A stretch of DNA of 64,000 nucleotides from CAZIUL01 sp964542475. Lineage in GTDB: Bacteria; Planctomycetota; B15-G4; CAYZWU01. The translations under genes were made by a program, and so were the position numbers. Where the stretch lies: the NCBI GenBank assembly GCA_964542475.1, contig CAZIUL010000001.1:124001-188000 (forward strand), in the 5' to 3' direction. The notes beneath the pieces were generated by a model. The model worked only from the letters and a program-made list of their open reading frames with translations, ran no database searches and was not told the DNA's origin. Shown here in pieces: positions 34,440 through 44,856 of this stretch (the stretch's first letter is position 1; every line of letters begins with the position of its first letter).

Positions 34440-35600
34440 GTGCCCAAAGAAACACACATGCTCCGCGAGATACGAGAGCAGCCCGCTGTTCTCAAAAGAG
34501 TGCGGGAAAGCGTTTCCGCTTTTCTGGATGAAAACCCGCTCAAGAGCAGGAACCTTCGTACCGTTGTGCTCACCGGATGCGGTGACATGGAGTTTTCCGG
34601 TCGCATCGCAGCCTGGATGACACTGCTGCCGGGGCAAAAAGTAAAAAGCGTGAGCTCCATGGAGATGAGGTGGTTCTCCGGGCAGTGCACAGGCCGGGAC
34701 CTGGTGATTGCGGCAAGCGCCTCCGGCCGGACACCGCGCACGGTCGAAGCGGCCCGCCTTGCCCGGAAGAGCGGCGCAGAGGTGTGGGGGATCACTGGAA
34801 ACCCGGGTTCAATGCTTTGCGATGCGGTTGACAAGGCGATCGTGCTGGACACCGGGCCGCGGCGCGAACTGACAAGGCACGCCTACGCGGGTTATCACCA
34901 CAACGTGCCCCAGACCAAGAGCTTCACCGCGGCTTTGACGGCCACGCTCATGGTGCTGCGTGAAGCCGGCTGCATGGAGCGCGAGACGGGCTCGGAGCTC
35001 GACTGTGTTGCGGACCTGGTTTGTGGGGACAACCTTTCTCAGCTCGAGCGCGGAGCGGACCGTTTCATTGACGACCGCTTCAAGAGCAAAAACGCGAGCA
35101 TCAGCCGTGTTTCGCTTCTTGGAAGCGGGCCGTGGAAACCGGTTGTTGATTACGGGGCAGCCAAGCTCATCGAGATGGCGATCCCGGCTCGTTCCCAGTG
35201 CCTCGAGGAGAACAACCACCTGGAGATGTTCCTGACCGACGAGCACGAGCTCATGGTTCTTCTTGCGCCTGACGATCAGTCCTGGACAAGGGCGGAGGAG
35301 CTTCTGAAACCTTACGCGCGCCTCAACGCCATGCGCCTGATGCTGGCCCCGCGATCGCTCACAGGCTGTGACGATCTGTTTTCACAGGATTTCCATGGAT
35401 CGGCCCTGATCAGCATACCGGAAGGCAACGGCCGCGGTCCTGTCAATGTCTTCGGCGCAACCGCTGCGCTCCAGGTTCTTGCCGCGGCGCTGGGGCCGGC
35501 TTTCGGCCGCGACATCGACCAATGGGTGGGAGGTGTGAGAACAGGGCTGATCGAGGAGCTTGGGCAGGAACTGGTGAGAAACACGAGGATCATGTCTTGA
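34440..35600 (+). CDS. SIS-domain sugar isomerase/aminotransferase-like protein
   Basis: 386 aa from GTG 34440, seven bases after AAAGGAGG; another GTG upstream (34422) has no such site. Two SIS (phosphosugar-binding) domains: RTVVLTGCGDMEFSGRIAAW with IAASASGRTPRTVEAARLA, and a second around ISRVSLLGSGPWKPVVDYGAAKL with HLEMFLTD. The order resembles the isomerase half of GlmS and AgaS/FrlB-like proteins, without a glutaminase domain. The substrate is a phosphorylated ketose or amino sugar; which one is not readable. Starts 24 bp after dacB, so probably co-transcribed. Confidence 0.72.
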   Translation: MPKETHMLREIREQPAVLKRVRESVSAFLDENPLKSRNLRTVVLTGCGDMEFSGRIAAWMTLLPGQKVKSVSSMEMRWFSGQCTGRDLVIAASASGRTPRTVEAARLARKSGAEVWGITGNPGSMLCDAVDKAIVLDTGPRRELTRHAYAGYHHNVPQTKSFTAALTATLMVLREAGCMERETGSELDCVADLVCGDNLSQLERGADRFIDDRFKSKNASISRVSLLGSGPWKPVVDYGAAKLIEMAIPARSQCLEENNHLEMFLTDEHELMVLLAPDDQSWTRAEELLKPYARLNAMRLMLAPRSLTGCDDLFSQDFHGSALISIPEGNGRGPVNVFGATAALQVLAAALGPAFGRDIDQWVGGVRTGLIEELGQELVRNTRIMS

Positions 35601-37257
<1,657 letters not shown>

Positions 37258-37286
37258 ACGGCGTTTGTAACGTCGGCTATTCATAT

Positions 37287-37319
37287 AAACGGAGTGGATA
37301 TTTTCCACTCCGTTTTTTA
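37287..37319 (+). terminator. Rho-independent terminator of gdhA
   Basis: AACGGAGTGGA pairs with TCCACTCCGTT (stem 37289-37298 with 37304-37313), loop of five bases, followed by a T-run. Confidence 0.92.
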
Positions 37320-37414
37320 TTACTGTTTCATCGTCTTTGTGTGCCGGATGGAATTGGCAGCCGGATCTGTTGTTGATTGCTGACCAGGTTGATTTACCAG
37401 GGAGCGCCTTGAAG

Positions 37415-40405
37415 ATGAAGAACTTCGATCAGCTTTTGAAGGATCAGGGTTACAGGTACAGGTTCCACGAGTTTCAAAACCTCATGCGGTTCAGGATCCG
37501 CGAGGTGCTCCTGGTTTCCAGCCTGTACGATTCCTTCATACTCGAGGAAGACGGACAGCTTTACGACAAGGTGTTGTCCGAGTACAGGGACATGAACATC
37601 CGGCAGGTGCCCGGGCTCACGCGTGTGTCCACAGGCAGGGAAGCACTAGAGATGGCGGCGGATAAGGATCGCTTTGACCTGATCGTGATAACTCTGAACC
37701 TTGGTGACATGGATGCGCTTCAATTCGCCCGAAAGATCAAGCAGGCCGGGCTGGAGATCCCGGTTGTTCTCATGGCCTACGAGACCCGGGAGCTGAACGA
37801 GCTGTTGTCCAAGAGGGACTTTTCGGATTTAGAGAAGGTCTTCATGTGGCAGGGTGATTTCCGCGTTTTGATAGCGATCCTCAAGTACATCGAGGACAAG
37901 AGAAACGTGGACTACGACACACTGTCGGTGGGTGTGCAGTCGATCATCGTGATCGAAGACAACGTGCGTTTCTACTCCTCATACCTGCCAATGATCTACA
38001 CCGAACTCTTCAAGCATGCGCAGAGCCTGATCTCCGAAGGTGTCAATGTGCCGCACAAGCTTTTGAGGCGCAGGGCCAGGCCGAAAATCCTGCAATGCGA
38101 AACGTACGAGGAGGCGTGGCACTACTACAAATCTTACGAGGATTGCATCTTGGGGGTCATCTCGGACATCGAGTTCCCGAGGGAGGGGAAACGGGATCCG
38201 GAAGCCGGCATCCGGTTTGCGCGCGAGGTCAAGGCATCTCATTTCGACATACCTATCCTGCTCCAGTCCGACCACGAGGGCTTCGCGGATGTTGCCGAAG
38301 AGATCGGGGCTTCCTTCCTGTTGAAGAGCTCGCCGACCCTTCTCAACGATCTGCGGCGTTTCATGGTGAACAACTTCAGCTTTGGTGATTTTGCCTTCTT
38401 TCTTCCGCACGGGGTTGAAGTGGGCCGGGCTTCGAACCTGCGCGAGTTCGAGGTGAAGCTCGGCGAGGTTCCGGACGAGTCGATCCGATTTCACGCCGAA
38501 AGAAACCACTTCTCCAACTGGCTGAAAGCCAGGACCGAGTTCTGGCTGGCGCATCAGCTCAGGCCGCAAAAGGTGACTGATTTCGGATCGATAGCCGAGA
38601 TAAGGGGCTACCTGATCAAGGCTATCAGGGATCTTCAAGCACGGCGCAGCAGGGGCAGCGTCACGGACTTCGATCCGGATAGCTTTGATACAGAATCGGA
38701 TTTCGCGCGCATAGGCGGCGGTTCCCTCGGGGGCAAGGCCAGGGGTCTCGCGTTTACCAAAAGGCTCCTGGACAACCTCAAGATAAAGGATCATTTCAAG
38801 GGCGTACGTCTGACGGTCCCGCCGGCACTGGTCCTTGGCACCGAGGTGTTCGACCAGTTTCTCGACGATAACAGGCTTTGGGACTTTGCAATGGAATGCG
38901 AGGACGACGCAGAGATTCTTCGCATGTTTCTCGAGGCCAGGTTCCCTAGAAACATGAGAAAGGATCTAAAATCGTATCTCGATCTGGTCCGCTATCCTTT
39001 GGCGGTGCGCTCTTCCAGCCTGCTGGAGGATTCAAGGTACCTGCCGTTCGCAGGGGTTTACAGGACATGCATGTTCCCGAACAGCCATCTCAAGCTTTCA
39101 ATCAGGTTGGAAGCCTTGATCCGCAACGTGAAGAAGGTCTATGCCTCCACCTTTTCCCAGGCTGCAAAAGCGTTCATTAAAGCCACGCCCTACCGCCTGG
39201 AAGAGGAAAAAATGGCTGTAATCGTTCAGAAGCTGGTGGGGTCGCAGCACAGCCGAAGGTTCTACCCGGACTTCGCAGGCGTTGCCAGGTCGTACAACTA
39301 CTACCCGAGGCCTCCCATGACATCGGATGACGGAATAGCCATGGTGGGCCTGGGGCTCGGCAGGTTAGTGATAGAGGGCGGGGAGGTCATCCGTTTCTGC
39401 CCGGTTTATCCGAAGCACGATCTTCAGTTCGCGGACTTGAAGGATGTTTTGAAGAACTCACAAAAGGGGTTTTACGCCCTGGACATGGATGAACCGGATG
39501 TGGAGCTGGCTCCCGGGGACATCGACGCCGGGCTCATAAAAAGCGCGCTGGATCTTGCGGAGAAAGACGGCACCTTGGCCAATATCGGATCCACCTATTC
39601 AAATGAGAACCAGTCCATCACAGACGGACTTTCGAGGCCCGGTGCGCGCCTCGTCACCTTTGCTCCCATACTGAAAAGCGGACTTTTTCCTCTTCCCGAC
39701 ATCTTGAAGCTGGTAATGGATATAGGCAAGTGGGGAATGAGCTCGCCGGTTGAGATAGAGTTTGCAGTCAACCTGTCATCTTCTACGGAAGAGCTCAAAG
39801 AGTTCGGAATCGTTCAGGTCAGGCCGCTTGTCAAGAGCCAGGAGGCTGTCGAGCTGGAGGTGGATGGCATCGATGAAGAGAGCCTGGTCTGTCACAGCCC
39901 ACAGGTCCTGGGAAACGGTTTGATAAGCAATATCCGTGACATCGTGATGGTTGATCCCGAGCGGTTTGAAAGGTCTAGGAGCCTGGAGGCCGCAGCAGAA
40001 GTGGGAGTATACAACGCTGAGCTCGCATCAGCGGAACGGCAGTACTTGCTGATCGGGATGGGCCGCTGGGGGTCTGCCGACTCTTGGCTCGGCATTCCAG
40101 TCACCTGGGAACAGATCTCGGGCGCGCGCGTGATAATCGAAACCGGGTTCAAGGATTTCAGGGTCGTTCCATCACAGGGCACGCATTTTTTTCAGAACCT
40201 GACCTCGTTTCAGGTTGGATATTTCACGGTCAACCCTATTGTCAAGGAAGGGTTTGTTGACTGGGACTGGCTCACACGACTGGAGCCGGAATCAACAAAA
40301 AAGTACACGCGCCATATCCACTTTGATGAACCACTCGAGGTCAGAATGAACGGCCATAGCAACAAGGGAGTAATATTCAAACCGAGGGCGGAAGATGTGC
40401 TATGA
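37415..40405 (+). CDS. Tandem receiver / PEP-synthase-type ATP-grasp fusion protein
   Basis: 996 aa from ATG 37415 (AGGGAG ten bases before); earlier in-frame starts lack a site. Two CheY-like domains come first. In the first (about 28-155) the phosphoacceptor position is Thr (T93, DLIVITLNLGD). The second (about 176-330) keeps E181/D182, a phosphorylatable D251 in VISDIEF and K304. From about 433 a PPDK_N ATP-grasp domain follows: IGGGSLGGKARGLAF, AVRSSSLLEDSRYLPFAGVY, EFGIVQVRPLVKS. The phosphohistidine and PEP-binding domains of PEP synthase are absent. It may be a signalling kinase or sensor rather than a metabolic enzyme. Followed by a ferredoxin-type DUF362 gene. Confidence 0.78.
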   Translation: MKNFDQLLKDQGYRYRFHEFQNLMRFRIREVLLVSSLYDSFILEEDGQLYDKVLSEYRDMNIRQVPGLTRVSTGREALEMAADKDRFDLIVITLNLGDMDALQFARKIKQAGLEIPVVLMAYETRELNELLSKRDFSDLEKVFMWQGDFRVLIAILKYIEDKRNVDYDTLSVGVQSIIVIEDNVRFYSSYLPMIYTELFKHAQSLISEGVNVPHKLLRRRARPKILQCETYEEAWHYYKSYEDCILGVISDIEFPREGKRDPEAGIRFAREVKASHFDIPILLQSDHEGFADVAEEIGASFLLKSSPTLLNDLRRFMVNNFSFGDFAFFLPHGVEVGRASNLREFEVKLGEVPDESIRFHAERNHFSNWLKARTEFWLAHQLRPQKVTDFGSIAEIRGYLIKAIRDLQARRSRGSVTDFDPDSFDTESDFARIGGGSLGGKARGLAFTKRLLDNLKIKDHFKGVRLTVPPALVLGTEVFDQFLDDNRLWDFAMECEDDAEILRMFLEARFPRNMRKDLKSYLDLVRYPLAVRSSSLLEDSRYLPFAGVYRTCMFPNSHLKLSIRLEALIRNVKKVYASTFSQAAKAFIKATPYRLEEEKMAVIVQKLVGSQHSRRFYPDFAGVARSYNYYPRPPMTSDDGIAMVGLGLGRLVIEGGEVIRFCPVYPKHDLQFADLKDVLKNSQKGFYALDMDEPDVELAPGDIDAGLIKSALDLAEKDGTLANIGSTYSNENQSITDGLSRPGARLVTFAPILKSGLFPLPDILKLVMDIGKWGMSSPVEIEFAVNLSSSTEELKEFGIVQVRPLVKSQEAVELEVDGIDEESLVCHSPQVLGNGLISNIRDIVMVDPERFERSRSLEAAAEVGVYNAELASAERQYLLIGMGRWGSADSWLGIPVTWEQISGARVIIETGFKDFRVVPSQGTHFFQNLTSFQVGYFTVNPIVKEGFVDWDWLTRLEPESTKKYTRHIHFDEPLEVRMNGHSNKGVIFKPRAEDVL

Positions 40406-40420
40406 CGCCGTAGAAGACAA

Positions 40421-40445
40421 GCCGGACATGCCAGACAAGTCCGGC
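40421..40445. repeat. Short palindromic dispersed repeat
   Basis: GCCGGAC (40421-40427) is inverted as GTCCGGC (40439-40445), with GACATGCCAGACAAG-type sequence between. The same words (GGCATGTCCG, GACAAGTC, GTCCGGCAAGAA) occur around 28149-28353, so this is a repeat family with at least two members here. Confidence 0.5.
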
Positions 40446-40466
40446 AAGAAATAAGGAGGAAAACAT

Positions 40467-41609
40467 TTGAACAAGAACAAAAAAAACGGGGAGGCATCGA
40501 GCAGGGTATGCCTTATATCGGCAAAGGCTGAGCGCCGCGACCCGCACGGCATGCTTCATCGCATGGTCAACCTTTACGACGAGTCCGGCGGCAACGACTT
40601 GATCTCAGAGGGAGATCTCGTGGCCATCAAGCTGAGCTTCAGCGAGTGGGGCAACACCGCGTGTCTCAGGCCGCAGTTCGTCAGACAGGTTGTGGACTGC
40701 GTGAAAAAGGCCGGGGGCAAGCCTTTTCTCACGGATACCAACACTCTTTACAGGAACGGCCGAGCCAACGCTGTGGATCACATCAACACCGCGATAAAGA
40801 ACGGCTTCGGTTACGATGCCATCGGCGCGCCCATCATCATTGCGGACGGGCTGACCGGCCGCTCTTTCGCGCGCGTTCCCACGGGCACGAACCACGTGAT
40901 GGAGCCGCGAATAGGGAGAGAGGTGTACCACGCGGACGCATTGATCAGCTTGACACACATACACGGGCATATCGGCACCGGGTTTGCCGGCACGTTCAAG
41001 AACATTGGCATGGGGTTCGGATGCCGGGCCGGCAAGCAGGAGATGCATGAACAGAAGGAACCGCCCTCGTGCGACCCCGGAAGATGCGTATCCTGTGGGG
41101 ATTGCGTGGAAGACTGCCCGGTCGATGCGATCGCGTTGAGTGATGAGTGCGCAAAGATCGATGCTGATCTCTGTGTACGGTGCGGTGAGTGCACGGTCAT
41201 CTGCCCCGAGGAGGCCATAGCGATCCGGTGGGGGAACGAGCCGGGCATGATGCAGCGCCGCATGGTGGACTACGCGGCAGCGGTCTTGAAGAACAAAAGG
41301 GAAAAGTCGCTTTTTTTCACGTTCATCCTCGATGTCTGCCCGGATTGCCTGTGCCTGGACTCCAACCGCCTGCCGGTCATTCCTGACGTTGGTATCCTGG
41401 CATCGCGCGATCCGGTTGCCGTGGACCAGGCCACGCTCGATCTCATCAACCAACAGACAGCAATCCAGGGAGCTGCCGCGGAAAAAGCCAGGAAACCGGG
41501 ACAGGACAAGTTCAAGGCGATCTACCCGGAGCACGATTCCGAGATCTGCATGGTTTACGCGAACGAGATTGGCCTGGGTTCCTGCAGCTACACCGTTGTC
41601 GAGGTGTGA
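40467..41609 (+). CDS. DUF362 protein with two 4Fe-4S clusters
   Basis: 380 aa. TTG at 40467 lies seven to eight bases after AAGGAGG, which settles the start. DUF362 body (VAIKLSFSEWGNT, FAGTFKNIGMGFGC, ASRDPVAVDQATLDL) with a bacterial ferredoxin insert: CVSCGDCVEDCPVDAI and CVRCGECTVICPEEAI (about 205-260). No signal peptide, so unlike the gene at 4448 this one is cytoplasmic. It probably handles low-potential electrons; the substrate is unknown. Lies 61 bp after the receiver/ATP-grasp gene. Confidence 0.8.
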   Translation: MNKNKKNGEASSRVCLISAKAERRDPHGMLHRMVNLYDESGGNDLISEGDLVAIKLSFSEWGNTACLRPQFVRQVVDCVKKAGGKPFLTDTNTLYRNGRANAVDHINTAIKNGFGYDAIGAPIIIADGLTGRSFARVPTGTNHVMEPRIGREVYHADALISLTHIHGHIGTGFAGTFKNIGMGFGCRAGKQEMHEQKEPPSCDPGRCVSCGDCVEDCPVDAIALSDECAKIDADLCVRCGECTVICPEEAIAIRWGNEPGMMQRRMVDYAAAVLKNKREKSLFFTFILDVCPDCLCLDSNRLPVIPDVGILASRDPVAVDQATLDLINQQTAIQGAAAEKARKPGQDKFKAIYPEHDSEICMVYANEIGLGSCSYTVVEV

Positions 41610-41615
41610 GAGATC

Positions 41616-43445
41616 ATGATGCCTGTTAGGATTGGCAATCGGATTCTCGGCAGGGCCGCGCAGGTCTCGGCCGCTGCCTTCATACTGGTCGCTTTGACCG
41701 GCTCGATTTACTTCTTGGTGCTGTCGGGATGCAGTGCTCCTGAGCCGCGCGGCGGTTCTCCGCCCGCTGTTGCCGTTCGTTACGAGGTGAAGATCCGGGA
41801 CCCCGGCGTACGGCCGGCCGAGGTGAAAGCGGTTATCTCGAACATCTGCGCCGAAGAGAAAGAGCTCCATCTGAAGATGACCGGGCAATACGCTTTTGTC
41901 AGGCTCGATGAGCCGCTCTTGCAGGGGGAGATCGAAGCGCACGACATTCGTGGAGCCGCTCTGCCTTTGACACGGACAGGCCCGTACGGCTGGACGGTTG
42001 AGACCTTGGGCGGCAGGGAGGTGCGGCTTGGCTACAGCGTGCCGCTGTTACACCGCGATCTGCCCGAGGTAAGGAAGGGTTCGGACGAGTACGAGCAGCC
42101 TTACTTGGAAGAAGACCACGGCATGCTCGTGGCTGGAACACTTTTCATTGTTCCGGCCGGTCGGACGCTTCACCCCATACGTGTCTCTTTCGACCTGCCT
42201 CCCGGCTGGAAGGCGCTTTGTCCCTGGGATCCTGTTGAAGCGAATGCGTTTTCACCAGGGAGCGGCAGGGAGCTCTTCAGCGACCTGGCAGCAATCGGCG
42301 AATGGTCCGTCACTTCCTTGAACGCCGGCGGCATGGATATCATGCTGGCCTTTGCACCGGGGCAGGAAGCTCTCGAAGAGGTTGCCTCTCCATTGATCGA
42401 AAAAATCGTGCGCAACGAGCTCGCGCTGTTCGGAACGGTTCCGTGCCCCCGCTACCTCTTTCTCTTCGTGAAACCGGTTACACCGGGGTTTGGCGGCTCT
42501 CCGAAAACCGGATCGATGGTGCTTTCGATAAACCTTGGAAAGGGGGGAAAACCGCGCACGGAGATGCTTCCCCACCTTGCCCACCTGATCGCGCACGAGT
42601 TCCACCATCTCTGGTCCTTTTCGAGGTATGATTGCCCTGACGAACTCCGTTTCTTCAACGAGGGGTTCACCGACTACTATTCCTACCTGATACAGGCGAG
42701 GGAGGGAATCATCTCCCTCGAAGGTTTCGAACAGGTGCTCGAATCGCGGATGGCAGGGTGCGAGAGCAGCCCCTTGAGAGGGGAGGTTTCCCTGGCTGAT
42801 GCGGGCGGGGACCTTTTTTTCAACGACCGAAACGCCTATGACCTGGTTTACGAGGGAGGGCTGCTCATCGCCGCCCTCCTTGATGCGCACATCCGCCGGA
42901 TCGCGCCCGGGAAGAACCTCGACTTCTTCATGCGGGCCTTCAACAACGATCCGCGATGGTCAACCGGAACCTCTACAACCTGTGGCAGGGCGCCAAAACT
43001 CGGCGATTTTCTGGAATGTGTGGAAGCTCACGTCAGCGCCGGCGAAACGGAGAGGTTTGTTGAGCTCATAAACAAACCTTTCGTGCCCGATTTCCTCGAA
43101 GAGTTCCAGCGGGCGGGTGTTGTTTTGCACAGAACATCCCAACCGGCAAAACCCGATCTTCGTGGAAACCTGGACAGGGTCACGCTTCTGGACCTGGACA
43201 AGGGCGGGCCGGCATACAGAATTGGCGTCAGAGCAAAAGACCGGTTCCTGGAGGTGAACGGGATCAGGCCCGAGAATGCAGCGGATGTATACCGCGCCTG
43301 GTCAAAGCCGCGGTCGGGCCGGATCAGTGTTGTTCTTGGTCGGGGCAGCGAGACAATAACAATCGATCAGCCGCTGCCCGAAAATATCGTTTATTCGATC
43401 GATCTGGGTCCGTGGCGGTTCATCTCCGGGAATGACGGAGATTGA
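41616..43445 (+). CDS. M61-type metallopeptidase lipoprotein with PDZ domain
   Basis: 609 aa; two adjacent ATGs (41616, 41619). Lipobox LVLSGC with Cys 39, so it is membrane-anchored in the envelope. Zinc motif HEFHH (H327, E328, H331) with the third ligand E349 in FFNEGFTDYYSY: the arrangement of M61 glycyl aminopeptidases. A PDZ domain occupies about 520-600 (KGGPAYRIGVRAKDRFLEVNG). It should cleave peptides in the periplasm. Starts seven bases after the DUF362 gene, probably co-transcribed, without an obvious functional link. Confidence 0.82.
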   Translation: MMPVRIGNRILGRAAQVSAAAFILVALTGSIYFLVLSGCSAPEPRGGSPPAVAVRYEVKIRDPGVRPAEVKAVISNICAEEKELHLKMTGQYAFVRLDEPLLQGEIEAHDIRGAALPLTRTGPYGWTVETLGGREVRLGYSVPLLHRDLPEVRKGSDEYEQPYLEEDHGMLVAGTLFIVPAGRTLHPIRVSFDLPPGWKALCPWDPVEANAFSPGSGRELFSDLAAIGEWSVTSLNAGGMDIMLAFAPGQEALEEVASPLIEKIVRNELALFGTVPCPRYLFLFVKPVTPGFGGSPKTGSMVLSINLGKGGKPRTEMLPHLAHLIAHEFHHLWSFSRYDCPDELRFFNEGFTDYYSYLIQAREGIISLEGFEQVLESRMAGCESSPLRGEVSLADAGGDLFFNDRNAYDLVYEGGLLIAALLDAHIRRIAPGKNLDFFMRAFNNDPRWSTGTSTTCGRAPKLGDFLECVEAHVSAGETERFVELINKPFVPDFLEEFQRAGVVLHRTSQPAKPDLRGNLDRVTLLDLDKGGPAYRIGVRAKDRFLEVNGIRPENAADVYRAWSKPRSGRISVVLGRGSETITIDQPLPENIVYSIDLGPWRFISGNDGD

Positions 43446-43536
43446 TCCTCACGGGAATTGAGAGCGAAAGGTGTTTCGGATCGTTTGGTTCAGACAGCGC
43501 AAGGCACACAAGCTCCGCGAGTATGAAATCTGCGGG

Positions 43537-44535
43537 CTAATTCGGAACCGGCAAATACCAGATATTCCTGTAGCAGACCGCATGGCCGTGATCCTGCAAG
43601 AAGAGCGGGCCCTGCACGGCGTTCTTCTTTTCCGGGGCCGCTGTTGTCGTGTGGGGAACGGGTTGGTTCTCATGAATCTTCACGCCGTTGTGGAACACTG
43701 TCATGAGCGCAGGCTCGAGCTTTCCCTCAGCGTTTTCATGAGGAGCGACAAAGATCACATCGTACGTTTGCCATGAAAGCGGGGGGAAGCACGCGTTTTC
43801 CTTTGTAATCGCGATGCTGTAAATGGAGCCGCAGTCTCCCATTCCCGGCACCAGCCCGAACGAGTCGAGTATCTGGATCTCGTACCGGCTTTCGAAGTAA
43901 ACCCCGCTGTTGCCGCGACCCTGGCCCCTGCCTGCGGGCTCGTAAGGGGTTTTGAACTCGATGTGAAAGAGCCCGCTTCCGTGTTCGCGCACGGTCCTGT
44001 TGTGGCCCCTGGTCAAGCGCACGCTACCGTCGGGCAGAGCCTCCCACTTCTTGTTCGTCCACTCGTCGAGCGATGTTTTTTTCCCCTTTTCGAACGGTAG
44101 CAGGACCACGGCGCCCGGCAAGGGCTTGAGCCCCTCGGTGGGTGAGTGCCGCTCGACACGAAGCAGCTTGAACGCTTCGGCCTTTCCGCTGTTCGATTCT
44201 GCAACGAGCACCCCGTTTTCGATTTTGCCGTTCCATTCGCCTGCTTCGGATGGGCTGAATAATGACACGCCCGCGACCTCCGTGTCGCGAACGAGCTCGA
44301 TGTTGAGAGCGGGTTCGGTTGATGCGGCGAGAACAGCCTTGTATTCCCCCTTGCCGAGCGCGACCACGTCCGCTTCCGCATGACAAACATCTCCCTCCGC
44401 AGAAGTGAAAAGACCCTGGTATTCGCCCATGATGGTGTCGGTTTTTTGGGCAGCCATCTCTGAATCAAGGATCTTTTGCTCTTGTCCGGCAATACCCATG
44501 GCAAAAGCCGTCACGATGATCAATGCTTTTAACAT
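43537..44535 (-). CDS. Exported DUF1080 (3-keto-disaccharide hydrolase-like) protein
   Basis: 332 aa from the second of two ATGs (44535), seven bases after GGAG. A signal peptide is followed by an N-terminal ~125-residue domain and a C-terminal DUF1080/LamG-like jelly roll: FHIEFKTPYEPAGRGQGRGN, GVYFESRYEIQILDSFG, WQTYDVIFVAPHEN. The family includes enzymes acting on 3-keto-sugars, and others are only carbohydrate-binding. Convergent with the M61 gene and divergent from uvrA. Confidence 0.8.
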   Translation of the reverse strand: MLKALIIVTAFAMGIAGQEQKILDSEMAAQKTDTIMGEYQGLFTSAEGDVCHAEADVVALGKGEYKAVLAASTEPALNIELVRDTEVAGVSLFSPSEAGEWNGKIENGVLVAESNSGKAEAFKLLRVERHSPTEGLKPLPGAVVLLPFEKGKKTSLDEWTNKKWEALPDGSVRLTRGHNRTVREHGSGLFHIEFKTPYEPAGRGQGRGNSGVYFESRYEIQILDSFGLVPGMGDCGSIYSIAITKENACFPPLSWQTYDVIFVAPHENAEGKLEPALMTVFHNGVKIHENQPVPHTTTAAPEKKNAVQGPLFLQDHGHAVCYRNIWYLPVPN

Positions 44536-44856
44536 CATTATTCTCCAGGGGTTATGGGTTGTTCCGCGCTGTCCGTTATTAGCGCATCCGATGCAGACAG
44601 CCTGTCTTTCTCACGAGTGTAATCCCTGTTTTTTCTTTTTCCAGGCTCTCTCGATAAACTCCTTTCAATCACCGCATATTTACAATAGAATAGTATGTTT
44701 AGTCTGCGCACAGGATAACAAGTAGCGCGCAGGAGTAACGGTAAGCAGAACAATACCGGCACACTGAAGGGCTTTACCCTTTCGGATAGATTCTGGCACC
44801 TTGAAAACCAGGCAAGCCTTTTATGAAGAGCCGGACTCGAAGGACTATGGTCTTTC
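44536..44856. other. Divergent region between the DUF1080 gene and uvrA
   Basis: About 320 bp without a convincing gene. A 13-bp dyad AGACAG-C-CTGTCT lies at 44595-44607, nearer the DUF1080 start. An AT-rich patch (about 44655-44705) could hold promoters. A small hairpin AAGGG-CTTTA-CCCTT is at about 44767-44782. No LexA-type box of E. coli form (CTGT-N8-ACAG) was found before uvrA. Confidence 0.45.

Noticed and set aside
40605..41942. 445-residue minus-strand open frame opposite the DUF362 gene
   Set aside because: Spans two well-supported + strand genes and shows Arg/His/Asp-rich shadow composition.
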